Assembly (NCBI GenBank): GCA_963565915.1
Contig: OY751493.1
Location: 3,844,001 to 3,908,000 of the forward strand
Reading direction: 5' to 3'
From: Entoloma clypeatum
Taxonomy: Eukaryota; Basidiomycota; Agaricomycetes; Agaricales; Entolomataceae
DNA length: 64,000 nt
In this document: positions 34,233 to 45,320 of the stretch, in pieces
How the letters are laid out: every line of letters begins with the position of its first letter
How positions within the stretch are numbered: position 1 is the first letter of the stretch
The notes under the pieces: generated by a model
Told to the model about the DNA's origin: nothing
The model's database searches: none
The model's input: only the letters and a program-made list of their open reading frames with translations
Program-made: the position numbers and the translations under genes

Positions 34233-37200
34233 TCACGATGGCTGACGAGGGGATGAGAAGAGAGAGAACACTTTCTCCGCATTCTCTTTGTATTTCTTTA
34301 GCTTCTTCGTCTTGGGTTTTTCCGGCTCCTCCACGGGAGGTGCATTCTTCAGGATCTCTGATCCACCACCAAGAGCATCCGCAATCCCCTTTTCGCCATT
34401 GCCTGACTGGTCAGACGATTGACTCTGACCGCTCACGGACAACGCAGATTCCTTCGACTTGAGGGACTGCGAGAGATAGGATCTTGATGCGAGCATTCCA
34501 GTCGACGAAGCAGCTGATATCGTGTTGGATTTTGATGCGAATGACTTTGTAGCGCTCGATCTTGACGAGAAGGACGATGGTGGTGGCGGGGGCACTTTGG
34601 GTTGCAAAAATTGCCTCGTGTTCTTGCGGAACGGGAGATGCGTACGCCCGCGTTTTTGTGTAGGGCTCGGAGAATCGACAAACTCGCCCGAAGTAGCCTC
34701 GGAATTCTTTGACATGCCAGAGAAAGATCGAGGAACAGAACGTTGAGATGGCGTCGAGGCCTTCCTGAAGACAGCTAGCCTGTATCTGTCGACGACACCA
34801 CGTGCAAAGAGACTGGTGCCCTTTGCTCCGTTCTTGTCCTCACCATCACCAGCTTCCACGAAATCCCAGTCATCATCATCATCATCATCATCATCGTCCT
34901 CTCGTTCGGCAGGGCCAGTGTCCTCGTCGGCGCCGTCCGAGAGATAGCGATCCAAAGCAGGGACGCCTGATTTCTCCCTCCGAGTACGTGTAGTGCGATT
35001 CGGAGGGGGTCGTGGAATAGGTCCTTTGGTAGGCGGGAGAACCTTTGGCTTGAAGTCCTTTTCTGGTGTCGCAGGTGGAACAGCATCTGCGGGGCTAGGT
35101 TGCGGCAACTCTTTACTAGCCCTTGCTTTTCCAATCGCTGGATCAGGAGCAGGCTCCTTCGTAGGCGAGATAGTTGCCTCTTTCGGTGGAACAGCTGGTA
35201 ACTTCTCGGACTCCGGCTCTTTCTCCGGAAGGGCAGCAGGCCTGGCCTCAGGCGTCTTTGGTTCTGGTACCTCCGCAATCGCATCCTCGTGAACAGGTTC
35301 ATCACCAGCAGGAGTAGCATCCATCTCCTTCAGAGTCTCAAGGACTTCCTCTTCATTTTCGTCCTCTCCGCTCTCCTCTTGTGATCCATCCTCCTCTTCG
35401 TCCTCTTCATCGTCCAGGACGACAGAGTGACGACCCTTGAAGGAATATCCGTCGAATACATCAACAGAATCGTCGTCTATTACAGCCTGCTGTTGGCTCG
35501 GGCGGATCGACGAACTTCGAGACTGTGATGGGGTGGTATTAGAGTCCTCGCCGTCCGTCCTGTCGGTATCGGTTTGTTCTGGTTCTTGATCAGTATCCAT
35601 TTGCTCATCATTAAAGTCGTCAAGGACTGGTTCCATGTCGAGGAAGGTATCATCGAAATTCTGAGTATCACTTGCGTTGGACGGATCGATAGGTGGGATA
35701 TATGGGGCTGTTTTAGAATGAGAAATCTCAATCAAGAAGAGAACCAGACAGAACACACGTATGTAGCGTTTATAGTATACATGAGACCAGTCTCTGACAT
35801 GGTGAATGTCTTGTCAGTAAAGTTCACGTTCAGGAAGAAGGACATACATCATGGAGAAATATGGATGCTTCTTAATTCTTGGTTCGCATATTCTCAAAGC
35901 TGGATTCCGTTGAAGTAACTGAACGATATCCATAGGTTATTTACGCAGAATGACGGATGTGTGAACAAAAACTCACTCCGCGAATCAAGCTCTTCGTATC
36001 TTGATCCAGGGCTCGATCTTCCGGAAATTGTAGCTCATCCTGCAATACTCGCACGTACATGTCTGGGTGGTTATCCGCCCAGAATGGGGTCTAATGTCGC
36101 AGCAATAAATTAAATCAAATACGGGAAGTTCAACATATAACTCACGATACCCGTCAGCATCTCGTACAGCATTGTCCCGAAGCTCCACCAATCTACTTCA
36201 TAGCTGTATGGCGACCCTTGAATAACCTCGGGGGCCAGATATTCAGCAGTACCACAAAACGTGGAAGTCGAATCTCGTTGCCCGACAAGTTGTCCGGGCC
36301 ATCCCAAAGCCAACTCCCCAGCGGAATCGACTAGCATCCATGGCGGAACGGTCGGCTGCGGCGTTCCTGGAGCTGAGGAATAGTAGTCACCGCCGCGATC
36401 ACCAAGGGGTGTTGAGGGCGCTGTCTGATGAGTAGGCTTCCGAGAAAACTCCTTGGAAAGCCCAAAGTCGGTCAATACGATGTGTCCATCAGCACCGATG
36501 AGGATGTTTTCAGGCTTGAGATCCCGGTAGATGACGCCTGCTGCGTGAAGGCCTTCGCAACCTTCAACGATCTCGGCAGCATAGAACCGTGCACGGTCCC
36601 GGCCAAGGCGTCCCCATCGCGCAAGCTGAGTAGCCAGATCTCCTCCGGGGTGGAAATCCTAGAGAACAAACTTAGCTTGTGGTCGACCCGAGAAAGCATG
36701 TGGCCGATTCTACGCACCATAACCAAAAACAAATTCTCCTTATCATGGAAACTCCACCAAAGCTTGACCACGAATGGATCTCTGGATTCCGCTGCCATCC
36801 GCTTGAGCACGGCCTGCTCGGTCAAGGTGTGCTGTAACTCTTGGTGTGCCAAAACATGTCTCTTCGTGATCGCTTTCAAGGCGTATAATTCCGAAGTCGC
36901 TTTATGCCTAACCAGCAAGACTTTGCCAGCACAACCTTTGCCCAGAACTCGCATCATTTCAAAATCGTCAACGACCACTTTCCTCTCCGACTTTTTGGGT
37001 TCTTTCGGGACCATGGATTTCGAGCGTTTCTTGCGCCTCGAAGCCCGCCTGCTTCCGCCCGTCGTTGACGCGGATGACTCGTCGCCTGTCTGTGATGAGA
37101 GGCCATGAGGACTTGACGTCGATGACACATATGGTCGAGACATTCTTGACGAATCGAAATCCACCGAATGAGATCGAGGAATTTTTGAGGCGGGCGCCTC

Positions 37201-38463
37201 GGATCCAACCGGAGTCGATGGTTCTGGTTCAGCCGTGTCTATGGCCGTTGATTCGGTACTAGGCGCTATGCCAGCATTTTCATCCGTGGCATCACAAGTA
37301 GAGGCCGCGTTTACGTCACCAGCGATTGCCTTGAGGTTATCTTTGATGGAAACAGTGTCACTGCGGACGTCATGAGTTTCATCCCCGTTGACCGCACCCT
37401 CAAGGGTCCCACTTTCGCTTAGAGCCAAGGACAATCGGGCAGCGGCGTTGCCCTCAAAACCGCTTTCCTTGGCCTGGACACCCAAATGTGCAGCAAGGTC
37501 CGACCGCACCTTCTTGATCGCACGTTCAACTCGCACGCTTTCCAGGTCATCAGTCCGAACCCGAACGAAGCGTTTCCACAAACGGGCTTCACGCAAGCCG
37601 GGAGTATTGGAAATCGTCGTTAGATAAGCTGCGAGGGCTGTGCTGTTGGCAGATGGAGCGGCAGGGGTGGCGTCAAGAGCACTCGAAATAAATGGATCGC
37701 CAAGCTCGGCAGACGGGGATGCGAGTGGCGTCTGATAATATGGAATTGAGTTGGTAAAGAGGCGGCTCGAGGAAGCATTCCTAGAGGTTTTCCCTGACGT
37801 AGGAGAGGCAAGACGAGAGAGTGTATTGAGGAACGTAGATTTGCGCTTGACGGGAGGCGATGGCAAGGACTGGACGTCTGTCGGGAATGTGGGAATATTG
37901 ACATCGGGATGAGCATCGCGGAGCCTTCGATTGAGCTCGACGATTTCCTTGGCAGTACGAGTGAGGGTTAAGTTGTGAGTGGGCGCTGTTAATCGGGCAT
38001 GAGTTCAGGGCACAAAATCCGTGGTTGGTAGAAAAGGAGGCCACTCACTCTTTATGTAGAGACTGAACGATTGGTCGTCACGAGGGGTCTCTGCTACGCT
38101 AACAGACCATGGGCCATCGTGATCGACACGCACTGCGGTACGTCGGTGGGGATGGGTAGTCTCTACGGTCATCCTCTCGCCAAATGTGGGGTCAAGGGCT
38201 GGTGAGTGATTGTGAAGATCGCGCTGAAAGGATGGTGCGTGGGAGACGCTGTTGTTCTTGGCTGTTTTCTTCCGCTTGTTGGCGTAGCTTCTAGCGATAT
38301 CAATGCTCTGCCTGGCGAAAGTGGGATTTTGGGTATTAGTAGGGGTGTCTGTGTCCGATGAATCCGTATCGAGTGTGCCGAAACCGAGCACGGTGCTCAG
38401 TCTGTTCTTTGATCTACTTGTGCGGGAAGTTTGGGACGATGTCGTGTGAACAGCACTTGGCAT
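34233..38463 (-). CDS. PX-domain AGC-family Ser/Thr kinase with long acidic tail
   Basis: From the ATG at 38463 (MPSAVHTTSSQ): a Ser/Thr-rich leader, then a PX domain split by an intron at about 38050-37990 (GPWSVSVAETPR ... EIVELNRRLRDAHPDV ... LREARLWKRFV), a linker, and the kinase domain. Kinase marks are LGKGCAGKVLLVRH (Gly loop), YALKAITK (Lys), YRDLKPENIL, TDFGLS and FCGTAEYLAPEVIQG. Between DFG and the activation loop there is an insertion of about 55 residues rich in Pro/Gly/Ser. The AGC C-tail follows (FDDTFLDMEP) with a hydrophobic motif FDGYSF. About 400 further low-complexity residues include a poly-Asp run. AGC kinases with this tail are controlled by PDK1 and TOR complexes; PX would target membranes through phosphoinositides. 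It resembles fungal Ypk/Gad8 or PX-AGC kinases; exact orthology unclear. Confidence 0.8.
34871..34896. repeat. ATC trinucleotide microsatellite
   Basis: About eight uninterrupted ATC/TCA triplets, read on the minus strand as GAT codons; they encode a poly-aspartate run in the tail of the PX-AGC kinase. Confidence 0.9.
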
Positions 38464-39136
38464 ACGGCTGCGATGCCGGGGACGATGTTGGCTAAATTCG
38501 ACGGGGATTGGAAGACGGTAATAGACGTTGACGGAAACAAAAAAATTGGGTGAAAATGGGGATGGATATCAGGTGGACTTGCAGACAAAGGGCCAAGGGG
38601 AACAGAAGGAGCGTTACCACGGATCTGCCTCGAGGCTGCCGCAAGAACCGCGTCCCCTTTTCTAAAACGTTGTTCCCTGCTGCTGTTAAGTACTGTCAAA
38701 AGAGTGTTGTCTGGTCTGCAGTGGTGGAGGGTGTAGTACTAATAGCCGCTCCCATACTACAAACAAACAGAGGCCCGCCGACCCTGGCAACCTCCGTCTT
38801 TCCCCATCCTGCATTCCCTCCTCTTGCGCTTTGGTGGCTCGTTCACAATGCTGCTTGTGCTGCCCGCACGCCTGTACTTTCAGTGATTGATAACGGCGCC
38901 GGAAAAAATGGCGTGCTCAGATAATCGATTGTGAATGGGAAAATCAACCCATGGCGCCGGATTCTTATGAAAAAGTTCGCAGCCTTGATGTCATGTTATC
39001 ATGGTAGTTGATGCGAACTGTCCAAACTTGGAACCGTCAAAGAACGAGTTTCGACACGCTTGTCGACGCTGAACTTAATGGTCCATATTATTCGATGGAG
39101 TCTTGTATACAACACGTATCTGTGGCAGACATTTGC
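38464..39136. other. Intergenic, no supported gene
   Basis: Promoter region of the PX-AGC kinase. A plus frame at 38550-38924 has no domain and overlaps the presumed promoter; rejected. Confidence 0.4.
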
Positions 39137-40451
39137 TCACGTTTGTTTACCTTTCTTGGCAGGTCGGACAACCTCGCCAGTAGACTCGTGCCCCAGCTCA
39201 GATTCTTCTGCTTTCCTCTTCCCCTTCGAATCACCAGCTTCTGGTGGGTCTTCGTCGTCATCTGCCACAAACATCTGCTCATCAGGGAGCCATTGGGATG
39301 AGGCCTCGTCGAGTAGTTGACTTAACAAACCAGCCTTCGCCCCTGCCTTGTGCTCGAACAGAAGTTCGAGTTCACGATTTTTGTTCTTTTTTGTGCCCGC
39401 ATTGATCACATGCAGGACCACCTGAAGCGCATGCGATGTGAGATGTCGCAACGACCTGACGTGGGTTTCAGCGAAAGAAGTGGTCGGAGTGGGGTGTTGC
39501 ATGGGATTGCGTTTGTCTGAAAGCCTTGATAGATAGAAATCAACCATAAGGTTGATAAATGGTCGATACTCCACCAAACCCCAGACAAAGTAGGCGGCAA
39601 CATCCACGTCCTCTGGAACAGTTTTTGAGCGATAGCGATCGGTGTCCTCGAGGGAAAGCTGCGAAAACGCTGGTGTCAATGGATGTTGATCTGGTTCCAA
39701 GTCGTTCCATTTTAGCATTAGAATCGTATATAGGTATGGCACTTGACATTTACAGTTGGTTAGTGCAACAAGGGAGGAATGAGGAAACACACAATATTGG
39801 AAGTGGGCGTTCCTCGCCAATGGGATCAGTTGATCCCCTGAGCCGTTCAATTTCTCCGTCAGATAGTCGTTGAGGCCTTGAGGAATCTGGTCAGTGGTCG
39901 CTTTCCCTCGAGAAATTGGGGGTGTCACACTTTGGCCAACTCTGTCGCTCGTTTCCCACTCCAAAACCACAGCTCTCGCTCTCTCTCTCTCTGCTTCGAG
40001 GGCATCCAACCTCCTTTGAATATCGCCGAGCTCGGAAGTCAGATTCCCAATCTTCCCTTTTGATTCCTGCGATTGGTTATAAGTCTGTAATTGAATTTGA
40101 AAGTGGCATCACCGTCAAGCGAACCCGGTCGCTGTTCGGGTGTTTGATGTGAATCCGGAGGGATGGTGACTTATTGATTTCATAGTTGCTAATTGGGGAT
40201 GACCATGTGGTCCCGCCTTCCAGCGCTTGACGGAGGCGAGGGGTCGTGGGACCTTCACCATCAGGATAATCGACGAGGTACGTTACATCGGGTTCCTGTT
40301 TCCCGAAAGATCGTACAACGCTTGATCGTGGCATATGGCGCTTTGGATGGGCGTGAAGAGGAAGAATGAATGTCTCGTTCCACGGTACCACGGTCAGAGT
40401 GACGTCACAGTAACACTCACGTGGCCCATATTGGTCACTGTATCTTGGCAT
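39137..40451 (-). CDS. Unrecognised, probably nuclear coiled-coil protein
   Basis: I do not recognise the family. The likely start is the ATG at 40451 (MPRYSDQYG). The first ~110 residues look beta-rich (VTLTVVPWNETFILPL, VTYLVDYPDGEG). A splice near 40100-40070 leads into a coiled coil (GNLTSELGDIQRRLDALEAERER). A helical domain of about 150 residues follows after another probable intron (about 39850-39690) (VAAYFVWGLVEYRPFINLMVDFYLSRL). The C-terminus is acidic, then basic (PAKKGKQT), suggesting a nuclear localisation signal. Exon boundaries are not secure. It borders the minisatellite and transposon island, so its promoter lies in or next to repetitive DNA. Confidence 0.5.
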
Positions 40452-40505
40452 GACTTTGGACACGGACGGGACGACCCACCAGCCTCCACTCGTCGCCTCT
40501 CACGC

Positions 40506-40787
40506 CCAACTGCCGTCCCCCAACGTGCCCAACGGCCGTCCGTCGTGCCCCATGGCCGCCTCTCGTTCACAACGCCCGTCCTTAACCCACAACGCCCGTC
40601 CCTAACGCACAACGGCGTCCCTCGTGCACAACGGCCGTCCCTCACGCCCAACTACTGTCCCTCGCTTCCAACGTGCCCAACGGCCGTCCCTCGTGCCCAG
40701 CGCCCGCCCTTAATGCACAACGCCCGTCCCTCACGCCCAACTGCCGTCCCTCGCTCCCAACGTGCCCAACGGCCGTCCCTCGTGCCT
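40506..40787. repeat. GC-rich 20-bp minisatellite
   Basis: About a dozen degenerate copies of a 20-bp unit, CAACGGCCGTCCCTCGTGCC, plus 9-bp partial units CAACGTGCC that recur in a higher-order block (a unit, the 9-mer, a unit) at about 40506, 40656 and 40747. Frames on both strands stay open through it because of its composition, which I read as artefact rather than coding. It lies directly upstream of the gene ending at 39137. Confidence 0.85.
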
Positions 40788-40800
40788 AGCAGCCCTGTCA

Positions 40801-43223
40801 ACCACCTGGGGACACGAAAGCGAGGCCTAGACGCAACGGGACACAGGATGGGAGACGCGGCGGGGCATATGGAGACCCACAGCTTTTCTGTACCCCCCCC
40901 CACACCCATTACTATGCAGAAATAATTATAATATATTATATGATCTCATATGTTCGGAATAACATGAGTCCGACAAGAACGACTCGGAGGACGGGATCGA
41001 GATTGGGAAGGAATATAAATAACTATGCCGACAAATTAAAAAGGGAATGCTGCATGCCGACTCCCGATTGAGGGCCTAGTCCTAGCACCACATGTTGGGA
41101 GGCCAGGATATATTGAGGGTCTCAATATATCACCATCTGTAAGTAGCACCATCACCAAAACCTGGAAAAGCTGACGAACCATTCTATTTCTCACGACTTG
41201 TACTAATCTTGTATTGGGAGGATAATTGGTCGTGATCGGTTGTGATCTCACATTGAGATTGTATTAGATTGTCAAGGTGTCGTCATCTTGGCTGGCGTTG
41301 TCAACCCTCGACAATCTCGCCTGGAGCTGATGCCTGGGTCTCATCCTTTCACAATTTTGTCTAGTATGGGGTGAGATGGCCAGAAAGCTATTTGTATTTG
41401 CTTTGCCAGCTGACAATGACTTCAGATAAACTTCTCGCGGACTACTTAGCTATCAAACCACTGGCATTGGCAACACTGCGGACAGGTTCTACATGTTCAA
41501 CCCTTTGGATAACTTGAAGGGAGCCATCCTCGACTCATGCTCAACTCACATTCCTGATCCACCAGTTTCCCCATTTCGTAGACTCTCCTGTCGAGACTGG
41601 GCGGAGGACTCTCGCTGCAACCCGCTCTAAATACCTGTGTGCTGCCATGGATCTCGCATGACCTTGTTTCCTTTATCCCCACCATCTTGTCCAGTGCAAC
41701 TCAATGTGAATCACAACCCTTTTGCATTGTGTGCCAGTGAGTTGTTCACTCTACAGGCTGAGATTGTCGTTGAGCCCCAGAGCAAGCTTGCCTGTAAGCT
41801 TATAATGTATGAGTAGCCATCTTTCGACTGACACCATCTATCCTTAGTGCGTCAAGGAACCATGCTAGAACACACTTTTGAATGCCAGTGGAGGTCAGAA
41901 ACTGATTATTATTGAGTTTGGCTTTATTTCTCTGGTGAGAATTTTCGCCACTGTCATAAGGCTCAACTTCGGGCGCTAACAACTCACTCTAGCAATTGCA
42001 CTCAAAATGTAGGTCAGTGTTGAGCGAGTCTCTTGACAGAAATTTTGGAAACAAGGCTGGGGGCTCAGGAACCATCAAAGCATATTTACTTGCATAGTTC
42101 ATCGTTCACAATCACACGTTGCAACCTGGACGTCCATAGTCAAATAATAATATCCCCTTTTTTCCACCGTCCCACTGTCCTGGGCCTATAATGAGAATTG
42201 TGCATAATACTTGCCAAGCTTTCATACACAGTGCGAGCCATTGAAACAGTTGACCAGCCTCACAATGCCAATACAATATCATGGATCCCATCATGAGAAA
42301 TAATAATACTGACGGAAAGTTGACAATTCAATCCAATGATAGGATAAGTTGGCAACCTTCATGGTGATTGTCAATTTTGGGCATCGCTTGTCTGAGGTTA
42401 TCTGTGATCACGAGCTCGTATACAATCTGGTTATAAATTCATGGTGATTATATCAAATTGTAATGAATTCTGTTCATCATAATCGCTCGTCAGATCTTCC
42501 CAAATTTAGTGATGACTCACCATGTATCATGCCTGACCTGTAACCACAGAATTCAATATATTCCACCTACTGACTAGGTTGGTTACATAGGTAACGTCTT
42601 GCCATACTATTCACGGATCCACAGATACATGTCTCGCAAGTCATCCAAAAAGCCACAATAGTCCATCTCAATTCTCAGATTATTTGAGGTGCAGTTGCGA
42701 TGTGAGCGACCCATGCAGTGCGCCTGACGATAAGTTGATGGCTGATTTTGGCACTGGGGACACTGGGGACACTTTTGGACTCCGCCAGCATTGCTGCAGT
42801 CAATGATCCTCATCGTCACCGATGGCTCGACACCGTCTTCGCCATAGCCGCCGTATGTAAATCCGCCACCGAGAGCTACAAGGATCGGTAGAAATCACTC
42901 TCGGATCTCGAAGAACTTGCCATTTTCCCCCCTGCCGCCATCTTGCCGCTCTCACAATCAAACTCAGCACTCCGGTGTTGAATGAGTTCTGCTTCCATTA
43001 GACGTGCCATGTGCTCAACCCCATGACATACAAATAGTGTACAAATAAGTAGACTAGTATATAAGACTGTCCTTATTCTCTGTGCAATATAACGCTCTTA
43101 CTGAGGAACCCCCACCTGCAAACACCTCTCAAGGTTAGTAGTAGGTTCCCCCTCTATCGTAGATACACAATCCATAGCGCGTAGCATAGAGTATACTAGG
43201 ACTGCAAGATGATGCATCTGCTG
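40801..43223. other. AT-rich gene-free region, probable decayed transposons
   Basis: No frame with recognisable domains on either strand. Contains a short palindrome around TATATTGAGGGTCTCAATATA (41108-41128) and LTR-like stretches. Probably old element debris at the edge of the island. Confidence 0.4.
42976..43124 (+). repeat. Possible short solo LTR
   Basis: A 149-bp stretch beginning TGTTGAATG and ending CTGCAAACA, with a TATA-like AGTATATAAG near its middle. Size and layout suit a copia-type LTR, but I found no matching second copy or target-site duplication in the window. Confidence 0.25.
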
Positions 43224-43612
43224 TGTTACGGACTTACCGGTTTGTATGTTACGCACTTTTCCCTTGCATCGTACCTTCGTTATTTCTTTGACTCATCGGA
43301 CTGCTTATTCATTTACCTTTACTCTACCATTCTCCTTTAGTATACTTTGCTCCCGCGCTGACTCGCACTCCGCAGTAGGGATTACTCAGTCCGCAGTCGT
43401 CTGACTCACTTCGCACTGCCTTTCCGCAGTTACTGACTCATCCGCACTGCCTTCCGCAGCTACTGACTCACTCGCTACCGCTCGTAGCCAGTACTATATA
43501 AACCCCATGTACCATAGCTACATTCCTTAGATTTAGCAATCACTTTGCTCTTCGCCTTTCCACTTTCCTGCATACTCTGCCCGAACCTTGGAACGGTTTG
43601 TTAAGCATAACA
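43224..43612 (+). repeat. 5' LTR of copy A
   Basis: Starts TGTTACGG, ends GCATAACA (inverted TGTTA/TAACA ends). TATA box CTATATAAAC at about 43493 with the presumed transcript start about 34 nt downstream. Carries a 21-bp segment (within 43375-43400) absent from the 3' LTR, plus about six substitutions. Confidence 0.9.
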
Positions 43613-43614
43613 AG

Positions 43615-43625
43615 TTGCTAAATCT
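43615..43625 (+). promoter_or_regulatory. Self-complementary primer-binding site, copy A
   Basis: TTGCTAAATCT, two bases after the LTR, is the exact reverse complement of AGATTTAGCAA at 43529-43539 in the LTR, where the transcript should begin. This is the layout of Tf1/sushi self-primed reverse transcription. Confidence 0.7.
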
Positions 43626-43672
43626 CGTTAGGTTTGCCCAGAGCGAAGAGAGCAACTACCAGACGAGTCAAG

Positions 43673-44401
43673 ATGTCGCGCTTCTTTGAAGACTTCACCA
43701 GTAACCCATTCAGCACGCCAGAAGCCCGACAGGAGGAGCTAAGTCCTCGAGACAGTATCGATTTTACACTCATCCAGCAGTACATCGAATCGGAGATCCG
43801 TCGCATCCTACAGCAGGTGCTTGATGAAGAACTAGACAACGACGAGCATCGCCCCCACGGCGAGATAGCAGAGAGCATCCATCTTGCTTGGCAACACCAG
43901 ATCGCGCGTTACAACGCCTGACAGAACGAACTCGAAAGTTTTCGTGTTCAAGAAGGACCTCAGACAGGTCGGATCACAGAGATCAGAGAGTTTATCGGTG
44001 TCCAGACAACCGTTATCAGAAGATTGATTAGGACGCTCACATCGAGACGTCCCAGAGCCACATCATCACGTCTTACTCGAAGCAGCAGATCTACGCCCAC
44101 TTCACCATCAAAGAACAACAAAGCGAGTACAACCGCTGGGCACGAAACGAGAGACTTGACCCCTTCTCGAGACCAACAGACGCGCAGGAACAGAGATTCC
44201 TTAGAGATTTACAGAGGAAATACTCTGAACGTTTTGCCACCGATTCCGCCGATGAGTCCCCTGACAAATTTACTTTTGACTCCGCGCAGTCAGATATTGA
44301 ACAGATGCCTAGAACAGGGACTCATTTTCAATCCTTACCTGTATCCCGAACCCCATCTTCATCCCAACAACCCGACTCCTCTTCTCCTCCGCAGACTCTA
44401 A
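43673..44401 (+). pseudogene. Leader ORF of copy A, interrupted
   Basis: Starts MSRFFEDFTSNPF, is hydrophilic and Arg/Thr/Ser-rich in its second half, and stops at a TGA at 43919-43921 that the sister copies lack (they read a Gln codon). The frame then continues to a stop just before gag. Probable N-terminal Gag extension; no domain recognised. Confidence 0.6.
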
Positions 44402-44403
44402 AC

Positions 44404-45270
44404 ATGGCAGAAGCTCCGGCTGTACAAACAATGGATACATCCAAGATCATCAAGGATCCGGGGATGTTCAAGGACAGATACACCTTTGACAAGTGGTGGA
44501 AAGCCACCAAACTATACATCAGGTTCCAAAAGAGCCTCACAGATGATCAGAAGATTCTTGCGGTACTATCCCGCATGATGGAAGGGTCCGGCAGACACTG
44601 GGCCAGTAACAAGTTAGACGCTCTTACCGCTGACAACGAGAACATCACCTGGCTAGGTTTTTCCGATGATATCACCACACGATTCTCCATCGCCAACAAG
44701 TCGGTCGCTGCCAAAGCGAGACTCGAAGTCCTGAAACAAGAGAAACGCACTGTTGATGAATTTTTGGATGAATTTGAAGAACTCTTGGGACTGTCAAACC
44801 TTGGCGAAGAAACTGGGAAATACATCCTAGAGAAAAACATCAACCGCAGAATCTCTGAACAAGTGGCTAGCGATGGCAAGACGTACACCGATTACGCAAA
44901 GGAGATCCGAAACAAGGGGCGACAGATGGAAGGACACGCCCTGGTCATTCGAGATGGCGGCGACATGCGCACCGGATCGGGTACCACTTATGGTGGTCAG
45001 GGCAAGGCCATGGAGATCGACAAAGCAGGAGTAGCCCGTTGCTACAACTGTCAATGCTTCGGTCATCTGGCTAAAGACTGTAGCGCTCCAAAGAAGAAAG
45101 ATGGTCGCAAGTGTTTCAACTGTGACCAAGAAGGCCATATCGCGCGCAACTGCCGCAAGCCAAAGAAGAACTCCGGAAGGGTTAGGAAGGTGTCTGAGGA
45201 AGATGCCGAGAATGATGAAACCACAATCTTAGAAGCCGACGAGAAGGATTTTCCCGAAGGGTCCGATTAA
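44404..45270 (+). CDS. Gag, copy A
   Basis: 288 aa. The retrotransposon Gag domain (FDKWWKATKLYIRFQ ... WLGFSDDITTRF ... FLDEFEELLGLSNL) is followed by two CCHC zinc knuckles (CYNCQCFGHLAKDC and CFNCDQEGHIARNC) and an acidic tail. It binds and packages the element RNA. About ten residues differ from copy B. Confidence 0.88.
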   Translation: MAEAPAVQTMDTSKIIKDPGMFKDRYTFDKWWKATKLYIRFQKSLTDDQKILAVLSRMMEGSGRHWASNKLDALTADNENITWLGFSDDITTRFSIANKSVAAKARLEVLKQEKRTVDEFLDEFEELLGLSNLGEETGKYILEKNINRRISEQVASDGKTYTDYAKEIRNKGRQMEGHALVIRDGGDMRTGSGTTYGGQGKAMEIDKAGVARCYNCQCFGHLAKDCSAPKKKDGRKCFNCDQEGHIARNCRKPKKNSGRVRKVSEEDAENDETTILEADEKDFPEGSD

Positions 45271-45320
45271 ACGACGCTAAGTCGCGACCCTTATCTATTA
45301 AACGGACTTGCTTGCCTTGT

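Noticed and set aside
38550..38924. 125-codon plus frame upstream of the PX-AGC kinase
   Set aside because: No recognisable feature and lies in the presumed promoter.
40335..40925. 196-codon frame running through the minisatellite
   Set aside because: Open only because the 20-bp repeat lacks stops in several frames; frames on the opposite strand are equally open.
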